From Unio delphinus (lineage: Eukaryota > Mollusca > Bivalvia > Unionida > Unionidae): a stretch of 64,000 nucleotides of DNA. The notes beneath the pieces are model-generated. The model saw only the letters and a program-made list of their open reading frames with translations, had not been told where the DNA came from and made no database searches. The stretch's first letter is position 1. Every line of letters starts with the position of its first letter. Made by a program: the position numbers and the translations under genes. This document shows, one piece after another, positions 30,082-49,170 of the stretch. The stretch spans positions 15,014,001 through 15,078,000 of the forward strand of contig JAQISU010000210.1 in assembly GCA_029339505.1 (NCBI GenBank), in the 5' to 3' direction.

Positions 30082-33000
30082 TTGGGAGATGTTTGTCCCA
30101 GTAGAATAAATATTATCAACCAGTGATGCTATTTTCAACCAAATTATGTTAATGAAAATAATGTATTATTTTATGCTCTAAACTGTCATTCAAAATTTCA
30201 ATTTGGATGTAAAATAGCCAATGAAAGGAACGCATTTTTCTAATTTCCTTTTAACTTTGTTACCAATTATTACATCATAATCTGAAAATGTTAATACAAT
30301 CACTAAAACATCATTCAAAAATACAATAAAACCAAATCAAACAAACTTAACCCTTAAACATCCATTGATACATTATTTTGAAACTTTTTTACTATTTTTG
30401 GAACATTCCTAGATTTTATATGCACAATATCCCATCAACTAAGCACAGCGTAATTGTATGCGCCACATAAAATACAAGTTTGCACTTTCCAACATATATC
30501 TTCTATTATTTACGTTAACGTGTGAATAATAATACTAATCGAAATGATTAAATGGGGGAGCCTGGCCGTTCCCTTGTAGTTTTTAACTCAAACTATTCAT
30601 TGTACAATGATGTTTGTCATTTCTGCTCATCTAAAGTTTCCTTCACAACCGCTCGGCATAACGCACTGCACAGACTAACGAAAATAACACACTGCAATGC
30701 TTAACATTCCAAAAGTGGCAATTCTCACAAGATTATTATGTTCAAAATATTATTGTCGGACGCACCGGATACCACGGCTGTATTCTCATGTTCGCTGTAT
30801 GGACATTCACCACAATTAATTTTGCTATATGTTCTCTACATATATTTCTCAGTACTGACCTTTCAACTGTGACTATCAATACAAATCATATGTTAATCTG
30901 AAACACATCCAAAGATGTCTTCACGGTGATGTTCTTGTCAGGGGTTGATCGGCATCTTTTTGAGAGGCTGCACTGTAAACATAACTGCATGTAAACAGAA
31001 CAGATAGTTCACTTCCGGATCATCACCAAGGCCTTATTACTCAACGAGCACTTCCGCCACAATACACACAGACAACCACATTTAGCATTGCCTGACTTAA
31101 TAATGGGGAAGAGTCATCATTCATGGAAAATGAAAAAAATTGTGCGTAAACATGTTTGCTGTCAAACGTGGTTCATTTTCTCTTCTGTGTTTTTTACAAC
31201 AGGTGTTCATTCATTATTGTAAATTTCCAAAAGGTACATAACTTTAGAAGGCGTTCTTGCCAATATGTGCTTGTCCATTTAAGCCTGTTTCTCTCCGCTA
31301 GTGTATTTACGAGGATTGTATAAGTTTTTCAGTTTGAAAAATGCAATTTAATTGGGTACGTTGATTAGGAATCGTCAGCAGTTATGAAAATTAATAACCT
31401 ACAATGCAATTTGAGCTTTCTGAAAGGTTTCAGTCATTATTTTCCTAAACGTTTCTGAAAAGTTGTTATTTGAAATTTCCCATGTTTATTATCTGCCGCC
31501 AAAATGTGGTATAATGAGAAGGAGATGATCAAATGACAGTTCATATACTGAAGTGTTACTTTGACCATAAACGTACGAAACCAATACGTCATACGCCATT
31601 TTTACTAAGTAATGTTTATTACTATACCAAATGGTACATCTCAAACTGAAATACATTCAACGTGACTGAGCTTAAAGAAAGTAGGGTGGAAACTTAAAAT
31701 AACAGACCGTGGCATTTGGACATTGAAGACTTGACCGACACTGGACAATATATATATATATCATTGAACTAAGACATATTAGGAGTTATATAATGGAATG
31801 GAAATTGTGTCGAAATATCAAGAGATTCCATGTATGCATGAATATATTTGACATCGTCTTTCTCTTTTGTTAACAACTAAACTTGGATTATAATATTGTT
31901 ATAAATGAAACGAATTTTAGCACCTCCACGCATTTTACAGAACATTTCCACCTTAAAATATTCGAGAATATGGGCACATTAACACATGCATTATAGGCAT
32001 TCCATTGCCAAAACACTGAACGTCGATTGGACCTTATGTACTTTGACATGAAAAAGTACTTGTTGGAATGTTTTTCGATTTTTATTGAAAATACTCTACG
32101 TTCTTTTATTAATCTTCACTTGTGTATTGTAAGGAAACTAATTATTTTTTGGACATGACAACTCGTGTTTGTTTTCGTACATTTCTGATACTTATATGAA
32201 GACCGCAAAAAATAGTCGTAACACCACCACCAAAATGAGAGAAAATCAAAAGTCAATGTTATTAAAATTATTGTAACGCAGGAGTAGCTAGCTAATGATA
32301 CATGCTACACTACATACAGAATAATCTAACTGCAGTAACCTGGAGACTAATGCCCAGTGGATGGTAGCACATAAAAGGTATAACGGCACCCGTTATACAA
32401 CCCCAAGTAGGCGGAGCTTAAAGTGTAGGTAAATTTGCATTCATAAATAAATAATAACACTAGCGCGGAACGATGCATTATGTCAGAGTTGTATTTTCTA
32501 TTAGGCTTTAAAAAATGATAAACATCATTGCAATATGTAGGACTAGGTTAATTCGTATATAAATCATATTTTGTATTTGTTTATGTTTTTTTAAATGTGT
32601 GACACCAAAGTGAAACTGGGATTGTTGTGACTATATACCCCTTAGCCCGGTCTAGTTCCAGCAGAATTATCCCTCTTAAATACACTGATTACCTTATTTT
32701 GTCCTTGCAAATTGACAATCTAAGATTGTGCCCTGTGACAATGTGTGACATGCAAGCTGTAATTGGATAGAAAGTATATTTACTTAACAAAAAACATAAT
32801 ATTGGGGTCTATAGAAGAAAATCAACAATTGGTGCCGGGATACCTCACGCCCTTTGTTTATAGCTTCCAAAACCCACACTGCTTGAGACCTATTTATATC
32901 ATATGTATTTTCCCATCAGGTGCTATTTTTAGTTGGTGATAGTTTGGTATTTGTAGAAGTTATGGGAAGTAACTCTAACGTGCACACTGCATTCAAATGT

Positions 33001-33769
33001 TATAAACCAAAATTATGTGCTATGCGTTTAAAGGCATTTATATATGATTAGCGTGTCATGAATGATTGAGGTCCGGAGATATTGGGTTATCCTATCGATT
33101 ATGCCCATGTCACATTTGACCTTACCTTTTCTAGTAATTTAATTATTATTCAGTTTTAATCAACCTAGCATCATTTCACAAGAATATTTCTCCATAAATA
33201 TTACCTATATATCATGACACCATGACCGAATATGCCAAAGAAATTCGTCACCAAAGTTATGTAATTTGAAATATAAAAACATTCTCATCTTTCACAACCT
33301 TCATACACGAATCTCAATATTTACATCGTTATAATGCATAGTAAATTTATAATTGTTTAAGAGTTAAATCCAATCATTATCGTAAAGATAATCATCAAAT
33401 GAAAAGCAAGGGCAGTGATATTACAATGTTCTTATTGAGTGCATAAATGACATAAAGCTGGTACATATCTATATTAAGTATATACATACATGTGTGCGCT
33501 CGAGCATACACAACCACACGCACATATACATACATACATACATACATACATACATACATACACAGTGCATATAGTCAGTTCCCATTGTAAGCACTTATGC
33601 ACACATACTTTCAACATCCATATTAATTAGTAACACGTGCAGATTGTAGGCCTCCTCACAAATGGAATTCCTAAATATATGTGTAGTTTTGAGCACGGCT
33701 TGGACGTGAAAGGCCAGGTTTGTTCGCAACAGTTTATTCATTCACAAATCACATTGTTGAAACATATAT
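29382..33769. repeat. Tandem unit A4 (~4.39 kb, non-coding)
   Basis: Near-identical A unit with short microsatellites: (TA)n at 30038-30077 and (CATA)n near 33524-33561. This explains its slightly smaller size. The empty Polinton site is at about 32304-32330. No gene seen. Confidence 0.85.
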
Positions 33770-38567
<4,798 letters not shown>

Positions 38568-40159
38568 TTTTAGCTACAAGTAATTCTTTCTAGCAAAAGA
38601 TAGAAACTATATAAAATAAATACAAAAAATATTTGTATTCATTGATGTTCCTAAAACACCTCAAAATCGGAGTTAGTACAAGACAAGAACAATGGATCAT
38701 CATGGCAAAACGATGAGAAATGCAAAACAATTGTGTCGTTCGTATTCACCTATGTTATTAGTGTTGACTCCCACGGGTGGTGTTTAAATGTATTTTTATA
38801 CTGTTGTACCGGTTGTCGCTTCAATTTTGTCGAAAGACATGTTAAATTTTACTATTTTAAGATGAAGGCATTATAAGTTAATCTACTCGAGTGATTTACA
38901 AGCAAATACATATATTTTATAAACATTGAAAAATTTGACAATATTATTATCGTCTACCTAGTCATATAGCTATTGAATTGAATTCTACCTTTTGCTTTAA
39001 AAAGACCATGATATCAATGTGCCCGTTTAACGCGATATTGTTTTCGGACGAAGAAGACACATTTACCTAGTAACTCTTAGCATTTGACGATATATAGCCA
39101 AATTAATGTTTTTATTTACACTTCTCTCACCATGTAATAATTTGATATCTTAGTTACTTTTGTCTATAACGTGTGTATCATTTTATGGTTAGTTATCGTC
39201 ATTTGCAAAAACATTTCATATTGCTGTTTCATTCAACACATCATTTTATTTATACCCCACGACAAAATGTAATTCTATATATTTTAATTAAGAAAATGTA
39301 GCATCAAAGTAGTTTAAATATTATTAACTAGTGCTGCTATTTTCAACAAAATTTTGTTAATGAACATAATGTACTGCTTTATACTCTAAACTTTCATTCA
39401 AAATTACTATTTATATGTAAAACAGAAATAAAAAACAACACAATTTATATTCCTACCTCCTAACCGTGTTACCCATTATTGCACCATACAAGGTTAATAC
39501 AATAACTAATACATAACAGAAGAAAAAGAGCAAAACCAGAACAAACAAACACATATGTTTCTAAAACTTATGGACTATATTAGATTCTACACGCACAATA
39601 CCCCATCTACTAAGCCGAGCGTAATTTTAAGCGCTAAACAATATATAAGAAGTAGGCACTTTCCTATATACATCCTATATTTTTACGTCAAACAGTGAAT
39701 ATTAATACTTCAACGAAATTATTAAAGGGGTAGAGATTGACAGTTCTCTTCTAGTTCTCATCTCAAGCTTTTCAGTGTACAATGATGTTCGTCATTTCCA
39801 ATCATTTAAAGTAAGCATCACAATGGCTGACGCAAAGCACATCGAACAGACTAACGAAAATAAAACACTTCAATGCCTAAAATTTGAAGAATGTCAATTG
39901 TCACAAAAGCATTCTGTTCAAATTATTAATTTTGGACACACCGGATACCACGTCTGTGTTTTCGTGAAATACATTACTTTAGAAGCTTTCTGTCAGCTTT
40001 TCAGTCGAGTAATTATGTAATTTTTATAGGTGATTTTACAAACTTCAACGTATTAATATCGATATATAGCAAGAGATAATAAACAAAATAATACGGAAAA
40101 AATATAGAAAAGTTAATCATTTTATTTTTTAAAAGTATAAGCTAGATTGTATAAGAGAA

Positions 40160-40416
40160 CCAGCAATGAATACGATGTTTTGTGGGTTTTCACGCCATTG
40201 TTCAGCACACGATAGGCTATACATGGCGTCCAGTATTAATGGTGGAGGAAACGCCCGAGAAGAAAAAGGGAATGAACCAACAACCCACGAGAAGCTACTG
40301 CCAAGCTATCTCACATATCCACATTAGCCGAATCGGAGACTCGAAACCACTTAGACAAAGGTGAGATAGCAGTGAGAGGCTTTGGACCATTCGGACACTC
40401 GGGACCCCTACCCATA
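40160..40416 (-). repeat. tRNA-derived SINE-like element, copy 1
   Basis: Read on the minus strand, the block starts GGTAGGGGTCCCGAGTG. Other copies show an A-box-like TGGCCGAATGG and a B-box-like GGTTTCGAGTC about 50 bp apart, suggesting a Ser/Leu tRNA-type head with a long variable arm. A ~150 bp body follows. Further copies are at 54713-54980 and 60553-60823, and a head fragment is at 49093-49170. It probably entered the B ancestor once and was copied with the unit. Confidence 0.55.
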
Positions 40417-41546
40417 CATACATATATCAATCGGTTCATATGTTCAAGGTTTGGATATTTTCGGATGACTATGCCAAAAATGACATTTGACATTTTCTTT
40501 GTCTTTTGTTAACAACTAAACTTGGATTATAATATTGTCATATATAAAAATACTGTTAGCACCTTGACGCAAATTACAGAACATTAATACCTTAAATCAT
40601 TCGAGAATATGGGCACATTATCACATTCAATATTGGAATTTATTTGAAAAACAACTGGAATTGAATTGGACCTTTGCCATTTAAAAGTGCTTAATTGACT
40701 GTTTCCCGATTTGTATTCACACTAATATACATTTTCATGTTAATGTTCACGTGTGCATTTTCCGGAAATAAATTATTTCTTGAATATGACAATACATTTT
40801 TGTTTTCGCTCGTTTCTGATATTCTTGTCAAGACAGAAGAACAAACGAGTCGTCAAATAACCTACAACAGAAAAGAAAATCTAAACTCGATTTAAAACAT
40901 TGGAATGCACGAGAATCTAGCTAATAATATACGGTATACTATACACACAATAATATATCTACTGATAGCTGAAGATTAAAGTCCTGTGGACGATAGTATC
41001 CAAAGGTATAAAGGTTCATGTTGTACAACCCCAGATAGGCGGAGCATGAAGTGTAGGGTACCTTGTGATCAGAAATAAATAACAACACTAACTGTAAACG
41101 ATAAATTATGTCAGAGTTATACTTTGTGTTAGGCTTTAAAAAATGTTAAGCCTCTTGGCAACATGTGAGATTAGGTTAGTTCGTATCTGAATCATACTTT
41201 ATAGTTGTTTTGATTTTTTTAGACTGTGGGACACCTGGGTGAAACTGGGTCTGTTGTGACTGGATAACTCTTAGCCCTGGCTAGTTCCATCAAAGGTATC
41301 CCTCTTACATGCAACGGAGTACATGGTTTTGTCCTTGGCCAATTAACAATCTAAGATTGTCTCTGTGACAGTGTGTGACATGCATAACGAAGACACAAAG
41401 TATATCCATTTCACAAAACATTAACATTGAGATCAATGGAAACAGAATTGGTTCCTTGTTACACAAAATCCTGTGTTCGATAGCTTCCATAACCTACACT
41501 GCTACATAACTATTTATATCATATGTATTTTCCCATCACGTGCTAT

Positions 41547-41860
41547 GTGTCAAATTGACAAAGTTATTTTGCATACCAGGGGCCGGCGATAAGTAACGAA
41601 TTGACCATTGAAATTACACACAAAGACACAGTGGTCCCTTTTTAGAGTGTTCTTAAAACTCACCTTCTTCGACTGCAGGAACAAATTTAGAGACCTAATA
41701 ATGTTTTGTATCTTATATGTTTCTAGCATGTTTATATGTATTTCAATTTCATGTTTTTTTATTTGTTTTTCGGCAGTGTAGTCATCTCATTATAGATGTT
41801 GGAAAGGGCTTAGATCTTCTAAAGATAAGGAGCTATACAAAAACCTCATTAGTATTACTA
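41547..41860 (+). repeat. V-SINE-like insertion, copy 1 (314 bp)
   Basis: Inserted between GTGCTAT and TAGTTGGTGA, which are adjacent in A units. The 3' end shows the AAGCGCTTAGA..AAGATAAGGAGCTATACAAA..(ATT)n design, clearest in copies 50317-50630 and 56129-56442. This is shared by SINEs with L2/RTE-type tails. The central TTTTTAGA.TGTT.TTAAAACTCACCTT resembles the V domain from memory. Its presence at one fixed place in B units means a single insertion followed by amplification. Confidence 0.5.
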
Positions 41861-42410
41861 TAGTTGGTGATAGTTTGGTAATTGTAGAATTGAAAGGAGG
41901 TAACTATTAGATGTACGCAGCATTCTAATGGTATGAACTACCATGCTACACTCTGCGTTTATATGCATTTATATATGAATCGAGTGTCATGAATGATTGA
42001 GGTCCGGAAATATTGGGTAATCTATCGATTATGCCCATGTAAACCCTTGACCTCGTATTTTGCTATAAACTCAACTTAAATTCACTTGAGAACCTGTTTG
42101 ATGATGCCATTAAAACTGCTCACACAAAAAAATGTGTCCTTCGAAATATAAAAACATTTTCCTTTTTTACAAACTTCATATACAAATGTCAATATTTACA
42201 TCCGGATATTGCAACGTAATATTGTACTCGTTTGAGATGCAAATCTACGTATTCTCCTAAAGACAATAAAGAAATTTCGACTATAATCTCAAATGGAAAC
42301 TAAGAGCGGAGATATTAAAATGTCCTTATTCAGCGGACAGATGATATCAGTCTGATGCATATATTATGTTCATATATGCATGTATGAGAACGTAAAAAAT
42401 TCAAGCAAAC

Positions 42411-42492
42411 ATACATACATACATACACATACATACATACATACATACATACATACATACATACATACATACATACATACATACATACATAC
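42411..42492. repeat. (CATA)n microsatellite of B1
   Basis: Equivalent in position to the A-unit CATA tract; followed by ACACATATACATACATGG. Confidence 0.95.
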
Positions 42493-44011
42493 ACATATAC
42501 ATACATGGATACATACTTATTGCAAATAGTTACCATTCTAAGTACATATGCACACATACGTTGCACATCCATGCTTATTAATCACACGTGCAGTTTGTAG
42601 GCATCCTCGCAGATGGAACTTCAATTAACAGGCACCGGAATATCGGCTGTTCTGTTTTTACAGTAGACAGACCTTCATCATATACATTTAAAAGAAAATA
42701 ATTAATTTTTCAAATATATCAGTTGCCCTGCTTTATTTGTTTTCCTATTTTCTGTAGAGATTGATATATATATGTATTCGGTCAGATATTGAAGATCTTG
42801 ATATATTCGGTTGGGTATGCCAATATTGAAATTTGTAATCGTCTTTGTAATTAGTTAACAAGTTAACTAAAATTCATTTGTACGGAACATGACATAGTTT
42901 CACGTGAACAACCATACATACATTTTACTAATTAATATTAATAATTTTCTGATTATCTGTCAGAAGAAACCATTACATGGTTCTTCAAAATACAAAACGT
43001 ATGTCTCCTTTTTAATACAACCTTGAAAAATAAAGATAAAAATTTACATCTACAGACTTTATGGTAATACTCTATTGAACATTAGGAGTAAATGCAAGTT
43101 TATTCATCACGGCAATCAACGTAATCAGTTCCTAATTTCAAACTCGAAACCATGTCAGATTTGCAAAACTCGATTTAGTTAAACATATTGTAACAAACTA
43201 GTAGCTAGCTAATTAGATAGGGTACACTAAAAACAGTACAATCTAATTACTGATAGCAGTAGATTCAATTCCTATATTCGATAGATTTAAAAACCCAAAC
43301 TATTGGAGACCTATTATATATTACGTATAGTCCCATCATGGGTTATATATAGATGCCTATGGTAAGGTATTTGTAGTAGTTATGGGAGGTAACTATTCGA
43401 TGCACGCAGTATTCAAATTATATAAACTTACATTCTACTATATGCGTTTATAAGCATTTATATATGATTCGCATGTCATGTATGTTTGAGGTCCGGAGAT
43501 AATGGGTTATCCTATCGACTATGCCCATGTCACATTTGACCTCATCTTTTGCCATTACCAGAACTAAAATACAGTTTTAATCAAACTTTGCATTACATCA
43601 CAAGACTATTTCTCCATAATTGTCACCGAAATAACTTGAGAACATGCCCGATGATGCCAGACAAATTGCTCACAAAAATGATTCCATTGAAATATAAAAA
43701 CATTCTCCATTTCTAAAATCATCATATACCAATGTGAACATTTTTCATCTGGATATTCCATGACAATACCGCATTCGTTTGAGATGTAAATCCAATCATT
43801 ATATTAAAAACAATCACCTATATAGACCATAATTTCAGCTTGAAACCAAAAGCGGACATATTACAAAGTGCTTATTCAGCGGAGAGATGACATTTAAAAC
43901 TGGAGTATATCTATATTTCAAACGTACATCCATGTATGCGTACATCAACTCATACAAACACACACGCACACGTACATATACAAGCACACACACAAGCTCA
44001 CACGCATAAAT

Positions 44012-44132
44012 AACATACATACATACATACATACATGCATGCATGCATACATACATACATACATACATACATACATACATACATACATACATACATACAT
44101 ACATACATACATACATACATACATACATACAT
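44012..44132. repeat. (CATA)n microsatellite, second of B1
   Basis: CATA run with a CATGCATGCATG interruption at its start; the tract of the duplicated last third of B1. Confidence 0.95.
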
Positions 44133-44577
44133 AAAGATAATAGTCAGTTCCCATTCTAAGCGCATATTCACGCATACGATGTTCATCCACTCTTATTAAT
44201 AACACGTGCACATTGTACGAATCCTCGCCGACGGAACTGGAAAAACAATGGTGTGGGTTGCGCACGACTTGGAACTGAAAGAAAAGATTCTTCGAGTTTA
44301 CTACAATTTAAACCTTCACAGATCTATAGAAGAAAATATAAATTGTTAGCTAAACGAAATTCTTTGTAGCAAGATAGAAACTACATAAAATAAATACAAA
44401 ATATATTTGTGTTAACAGATGTTCCAAAATCACATCAAAATTGGAGTTAGTACAAGACAAGAACGGTGGATCATCATGGCAAAACGATGTGAAATGCAAA
44501 ACAATTGTGTGGCGCGTACACACCTATGTTATTAGTGTTGACTCCAACGGGTGGTGTTTAAATGTGCATGCATGAAT

Positions 44578-44741
44578 ACATACATACATACATACATACA
44601 TACATACATACATACATACATACATACATACATACATACATACATACATACAAACATATAATACATACATAACATACATACATACTACATACATACATAC
44701 ATACATACATACATACATACATACATACATACATACATACA

Positions 44742-44773
<32 letters not shown>

Positions 44774-44800
44774 CATACATGCATGCATACATACATACTT
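44578..44800. repeat. (CATA)n microsatellite at a deletion junction
   Basis: A long CATA tract with CATAA/CTACAT interruptions sits exactly where the unit's central part is missing. This suggests that repair or recombination between microsatellites removed it. Confidence 0.9.
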
Positions 44801-45669
44801 AAGAAACCCTTACATGGTTCCTCAAAGTACAATAAGTATGCCTCCCTTTTCATACATCCTTGAAAAATAAAGATGAAAATTTACATCTACAGACTTCATG
44901 TTAATATTCTATTGAACATTGTAACGAACGAAAAGCTAGCTAATTAGATAGCATACACTAAAAACAGTACAATCTAATTACTGATAGCAGTAGATTCAAT
45001 TCCTATATTCGATAGATTTCAAAACCCACACTATTGGAGATCTATTATATATAACGTTTAGTCCCTTCAGGTGTTATATATAATTGCCTATGGTAAGGTA
45101 TTTGTAGAAGTTATGGGAGGTAACTATTCGAAGCACTCAGTATTCAAATTATATAAACTTACATTCTACTATATGCGTTTATAAGCATTTATATATAATT
45201 CGCATGTCATGTATGTTTGAGGTCCGGAGATAATGGGTTATCCTATCGACTATGCCCATGTCACATTTGACCTCATCTTTTGCAAATTGCTTGAACTAAA
45301 ATACAGTTTTAATCAACCTTTGCATTACTTTACAAGAATATTTCTCCATAAATGTCACCGAAATAACTTGAGAACATGTCCGATGATGGCAGTGAAATTG
45401 CTCACAAAATGATTCCATTCAAATATAAAAACATTCTCCATTTTTACAATCTTCATATACCAATGTGAACATTTTTCATCTGGATATTGCATGATAATAC
45501 CGTATTTGTTTGAGATGTAAATGCAATCATTATATTAAAAACAATCACCTATATAGACCATAATTTTAGCTTGAAACCAAAAGCGGAGATATTACAAAGT
45601 GCTTGTTCAGGCGGAGAGATGACATTTAAAACTTGATAATATCTATATTTCATACGTACATCCATGTAT

Positions 45670-46175
45670 GCGTATATCAACACACACACACATACGCACA
45701 GACAAAAGCACACACACAAGCACACACGCATACAAGCAAACATACATGCATGCATGCATACATACACACACACACAGACACACAAACACACACATATACA
45801 TACATACATACATACATACATACAAACATACATACATACATACATACATACATACATACATACATACATACATACATACATACATACATACATACATACA
45901 TACATACATACATACATACATACATAAATCCATCCATCCATCCATCCATCCTTCCATCCATCCATCCATCCATCCATCCATCCATCTATACATCCATCCA
46001 TCCATCCATATATCCATCAGCAAGCAAGCATGCACGCACAGACACACACACAAATACCCACTCGCACTAACGCACGCACGCGCAAGCACGCACTCACTCA
46101 CAGACACGCACGCACGCACGCAAGCACGCACGCACACACACACACAATACATACATACATACATGCATACACATA
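45670..46175. repeat. Compound microsatellite: CA, CATA, CATC, CACG/CACT
   Basis: About 500 bp moves from CACA-rich to (CATA)n (45790-45926), (CATC)n (45928-46017), then GCACGCAC-type repeats and CA, and back to CATA. Four related motifs in a row suggest repeated slippage-and-mutation cycles. The long open frames on both strands are artefacts. Confidence 0.95.
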
Positions 46176-47734
46176 TACATACATGGATGCGTACTTAGTG
46201 CAAATAGTTCCCATTCTAAGTACATATGTACACATCCGTTACACATCCATGCTTATTAATTACACGTGCAGTTTGTAGTCATCTTCGCAGATGCAACATG
46301 AATTAACAGGCACGGCAATATCGGCCGTTCTTTTTTTTAAAACAGACAGACCTTCATCATATACATTTACTAGAAAATAATTAATTTTTCAAATATATCA
46401 GTTGCTCTGCTTCATTTGTTTTCCTATTTTCTGTAGAGGGTGATATATGTATGTATTCGGTCAGTTATTGAAAATCTTGATATATTCGGTTGGGTATGCC
46501 AATATTAAAATTGTCATCGTCTTTGTAATTAGTTAACAAGTTAACTAAAATTCATTTGTACGGAACCTAACATAGTTTCGCGTGAACAACCATACATACA
46601 TTTTAATAATTAATATAAATAATTTTCTGATTATCTGTCAAAAGAAACCCTTACATGGTTCTTCAAAATATAAAACGTATGCCTCCCATTTCGTACAACC
46701 TTGAAAAATAAAGATGAAAATTTACATCTACAGACTTCATGTTAATATTCTATTGAACGTTAGGAGTAAATGCAGGTTTATTCATCACGGCAATCAACGT
46801 AATCAGTTCCTAATTTCTAACTCGAAACCATGTCAGATTTGCAAAACTCTATTTATTTAAACATATTATAACGAACGAATAGCTAGCTAATTAGATAGCG
46901 TACACTAAAAACAGTACAATCTAATTACTGATAGCAGTAGATTCAATTCCTATATTCAATATTTTTCAAAACCCACACTATTGGAGACCTATTATATATA
47001 ACGTATAGTCCCATCAGGTCTCATATATAATTGACTATGGTAAGGTATTTGTAGAAGTTATGGGAGGTAACTATTCGATGCACGCAGTATTCAAATTATA
47101 TAAACTTACATTCTATTATATGCGTTTATAAGCATTTATATATGATTCGCATGTCATGTATGTTTGAGGTCCGGAGATAATGGGTTATCCTATCGACTAT
47201 GCCCATGTCACATTTGACCTCATCTTTTGCCATTACCAGAACTAAAATACAGTTTTAATCAAACTTTGCATTACTTCACAAGAATATTTCTCCATAATTG
47301 TCACCGAAATAACTTGAGAACATGTCCGATGATGCCAGAGAAATTGCTCACAAAAATGATTCCATTGAAATATAAAAACATTTCCATTTCTACAATCTCC
47401 ATATACCAATGTGAACATTTTTCATCTGGATATTCCATGATAATACCGCATTCATTTGAGATGTAAATTCAATCATTATATTAAAAACAATCACCTATAT
47501 AGACCATAATTTCAGCTTGAAACCAAAAGCGGAGATATTACAAAGTGCTTATTCAGCGGAGAGATGACGTTTAAAACAGGAGTATATCTAGATTTCATAC
47601 GTACATCCATGTATGCGTACAACAACACACACGCACGCGCACAGACACAAGCACACACACAAGCTCACACGCATACATAACATACATACATGCATGCATG
47701 CATACATACACACACACACATACATACAGACACA

Positions 47735-47831
47735 CACATACATACATACATACATACATACATACATACATACATACATACATACATACATACATACATA
47801 CATACATACATACATACATACATACATACAT
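47735..47831. repeat. (CATA)n microsatellite of B2
   Basis: Pure CATA run preceded by CACA-rich sequence and followed by the conserved CAGTTC..ATTC..AGCGCATATTCA block. Confidence 0.95.
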
Positions 47832-49092
47832 AGCCAATAGTCAGTTCAAATTCCAAGCGCATATTCATACAGACGATGCTCATCCACTCTTATTAATAAC
47901 ACGTGTACATCGCAGGAATCCTCGCCGATGGGACTAGAAAAACAATGTTATGGGTTGCGCACGGCTTGGACATGAAAGACCAGGTTCTTCGAGTCTGCTA
48001 CAATTTAAACCTTCACAGATCTATAGAAGAAGATATAAATTTTTAGCAAAAAGAAATTCTTTGTAACAAGATTAAAAGTATATAAAATAAATATAAAAAA
48101 TATTTGTAATAATTGATATTAAAAAACCACCTCAAAATCGGAGGTAGTACATGAGAAGAACAGTGGATCCTCATGGCAAAACGATGTGAAATGCAAAACA
48201 ATTGTGTGACTCGTGTACACCTATGTTATAAGTGTGGACTCCCACGGGTGGTGTTTAAATGTATTTGTGTACCTTTGTACTTGTTTTCGCTTCAATTTTG
48301 TTGGAAGAAATATTAAATTTTACTATTTTAAGATAAAGACATAATAAGTTAATCTATTCGAGTGATATACAAGAAAATACATAAATATTATAAACATTGC
48401 AATATTTGACAATATTGATATCGTCTACCTAGCCATATAGCTATTGAACTGAATTCTACATTTTGCTTGAAAAAAGACCATGATATCAATGTGCCCGTAT
48501 ACCGTGATCTTGTTTTCGAACGAAGTAGATACATTTACTTAGTTACTCGTAGCAATTGACGATATATAGGCAAAATTAATGTTTTTATTTGCACTTCTCT
48601 CACCATGTAATATTTTGGTATCTCAGTTACTTTTTGTCTATAAAGTGTGTATCACTTTAAGGTTTCCTATCGTCTTTTGTGGAAACATTTTATATTGCTG
48701 TTTCATTCAATACATCATTTCATTTATTCCCCACGACTAGATCTAATTATATATATTTTAATGAATGAAATGTAGTATCAAAGTAGTTTAAATATTATTA
48801 ACCAGTGATGCTTTTTTCAACGAAATTATGTTAATGAACACAATTTATTCCATTATGCTCTAAACTGTCCTTCAAAATTACAATTTGTATGAAAAAACAG
48901 AAATTGAAATCAACACAATTTATATTCTTACCTCTTAACCGTGTTACACATTATTACATCAGAAAAGGTTAATACAGTAACTAATACATAACAGAAAAAA
49001 AGAGCAAAACCAGAACAAACAAAATCAAGCAGAAGCAAACATTGACACACTTTTTTTAAACTTATGGACTATATTAGATTCTACAAGCAAAA

Positions 49093-49170
49093 TACCACGG
49101 AGACAAAGGTGAGATGGCAGTGATCCGTAACTGAGAGGTTTTGGACCATTCGGCCACTCGGGACCCCTAT
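49093..49170 (-). repeat. tRNA-derived SINE-like head fragment
   Basis: Contains CCACGGAGACAAAGGTGAGA through GACCATTCGGCCACTCGGGA, i.e. the tRNA-like head with the A-box-like motif but without the body. The join to upstream sequence (CAAAATA|CCACGG) marks a deletion relative to B1 and B4. Confidence 0.5.

Larger units (their letters stand above)
38568..44344. repeat. Diverged tandem unit B1 (~5.8 kb, non-coding)
   Basis: Recognisable as a relative of the A unit by motifs such as CCACGGGTGGTGTTTAAAT and GAGGTCCGGA, but strongly diverged. The last third is present twice (ending in microsatellites near 42411-42492 and 44012-44132). It also carries two insertions absent from A units: a tRNA-derived SINE-like block and a V-SINE-like block. 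A short frame at 39820-40020 (MADAKHIEQTNENKTLQCL..) reappears at 60215 but is broken at 54379, so I do not call it a gene. Confidence 0.75.
44345..48041. repeat. Diverged, internally deleted tandem unit B2 (~3.7 kb)
   Basis: Starts like the other B units, but after GGTGTTTAAATG (~44565) a ~220 bp CATA tract replaces the middle of the unit. Sequence resumes at AAGAAACCCTTACATGG, a block that belongs ~2 kb further on in B3. Two last-third copies follow (45220 and 47168), separated by a compound microsatellite. No gene seen. Confidence 0.7.
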
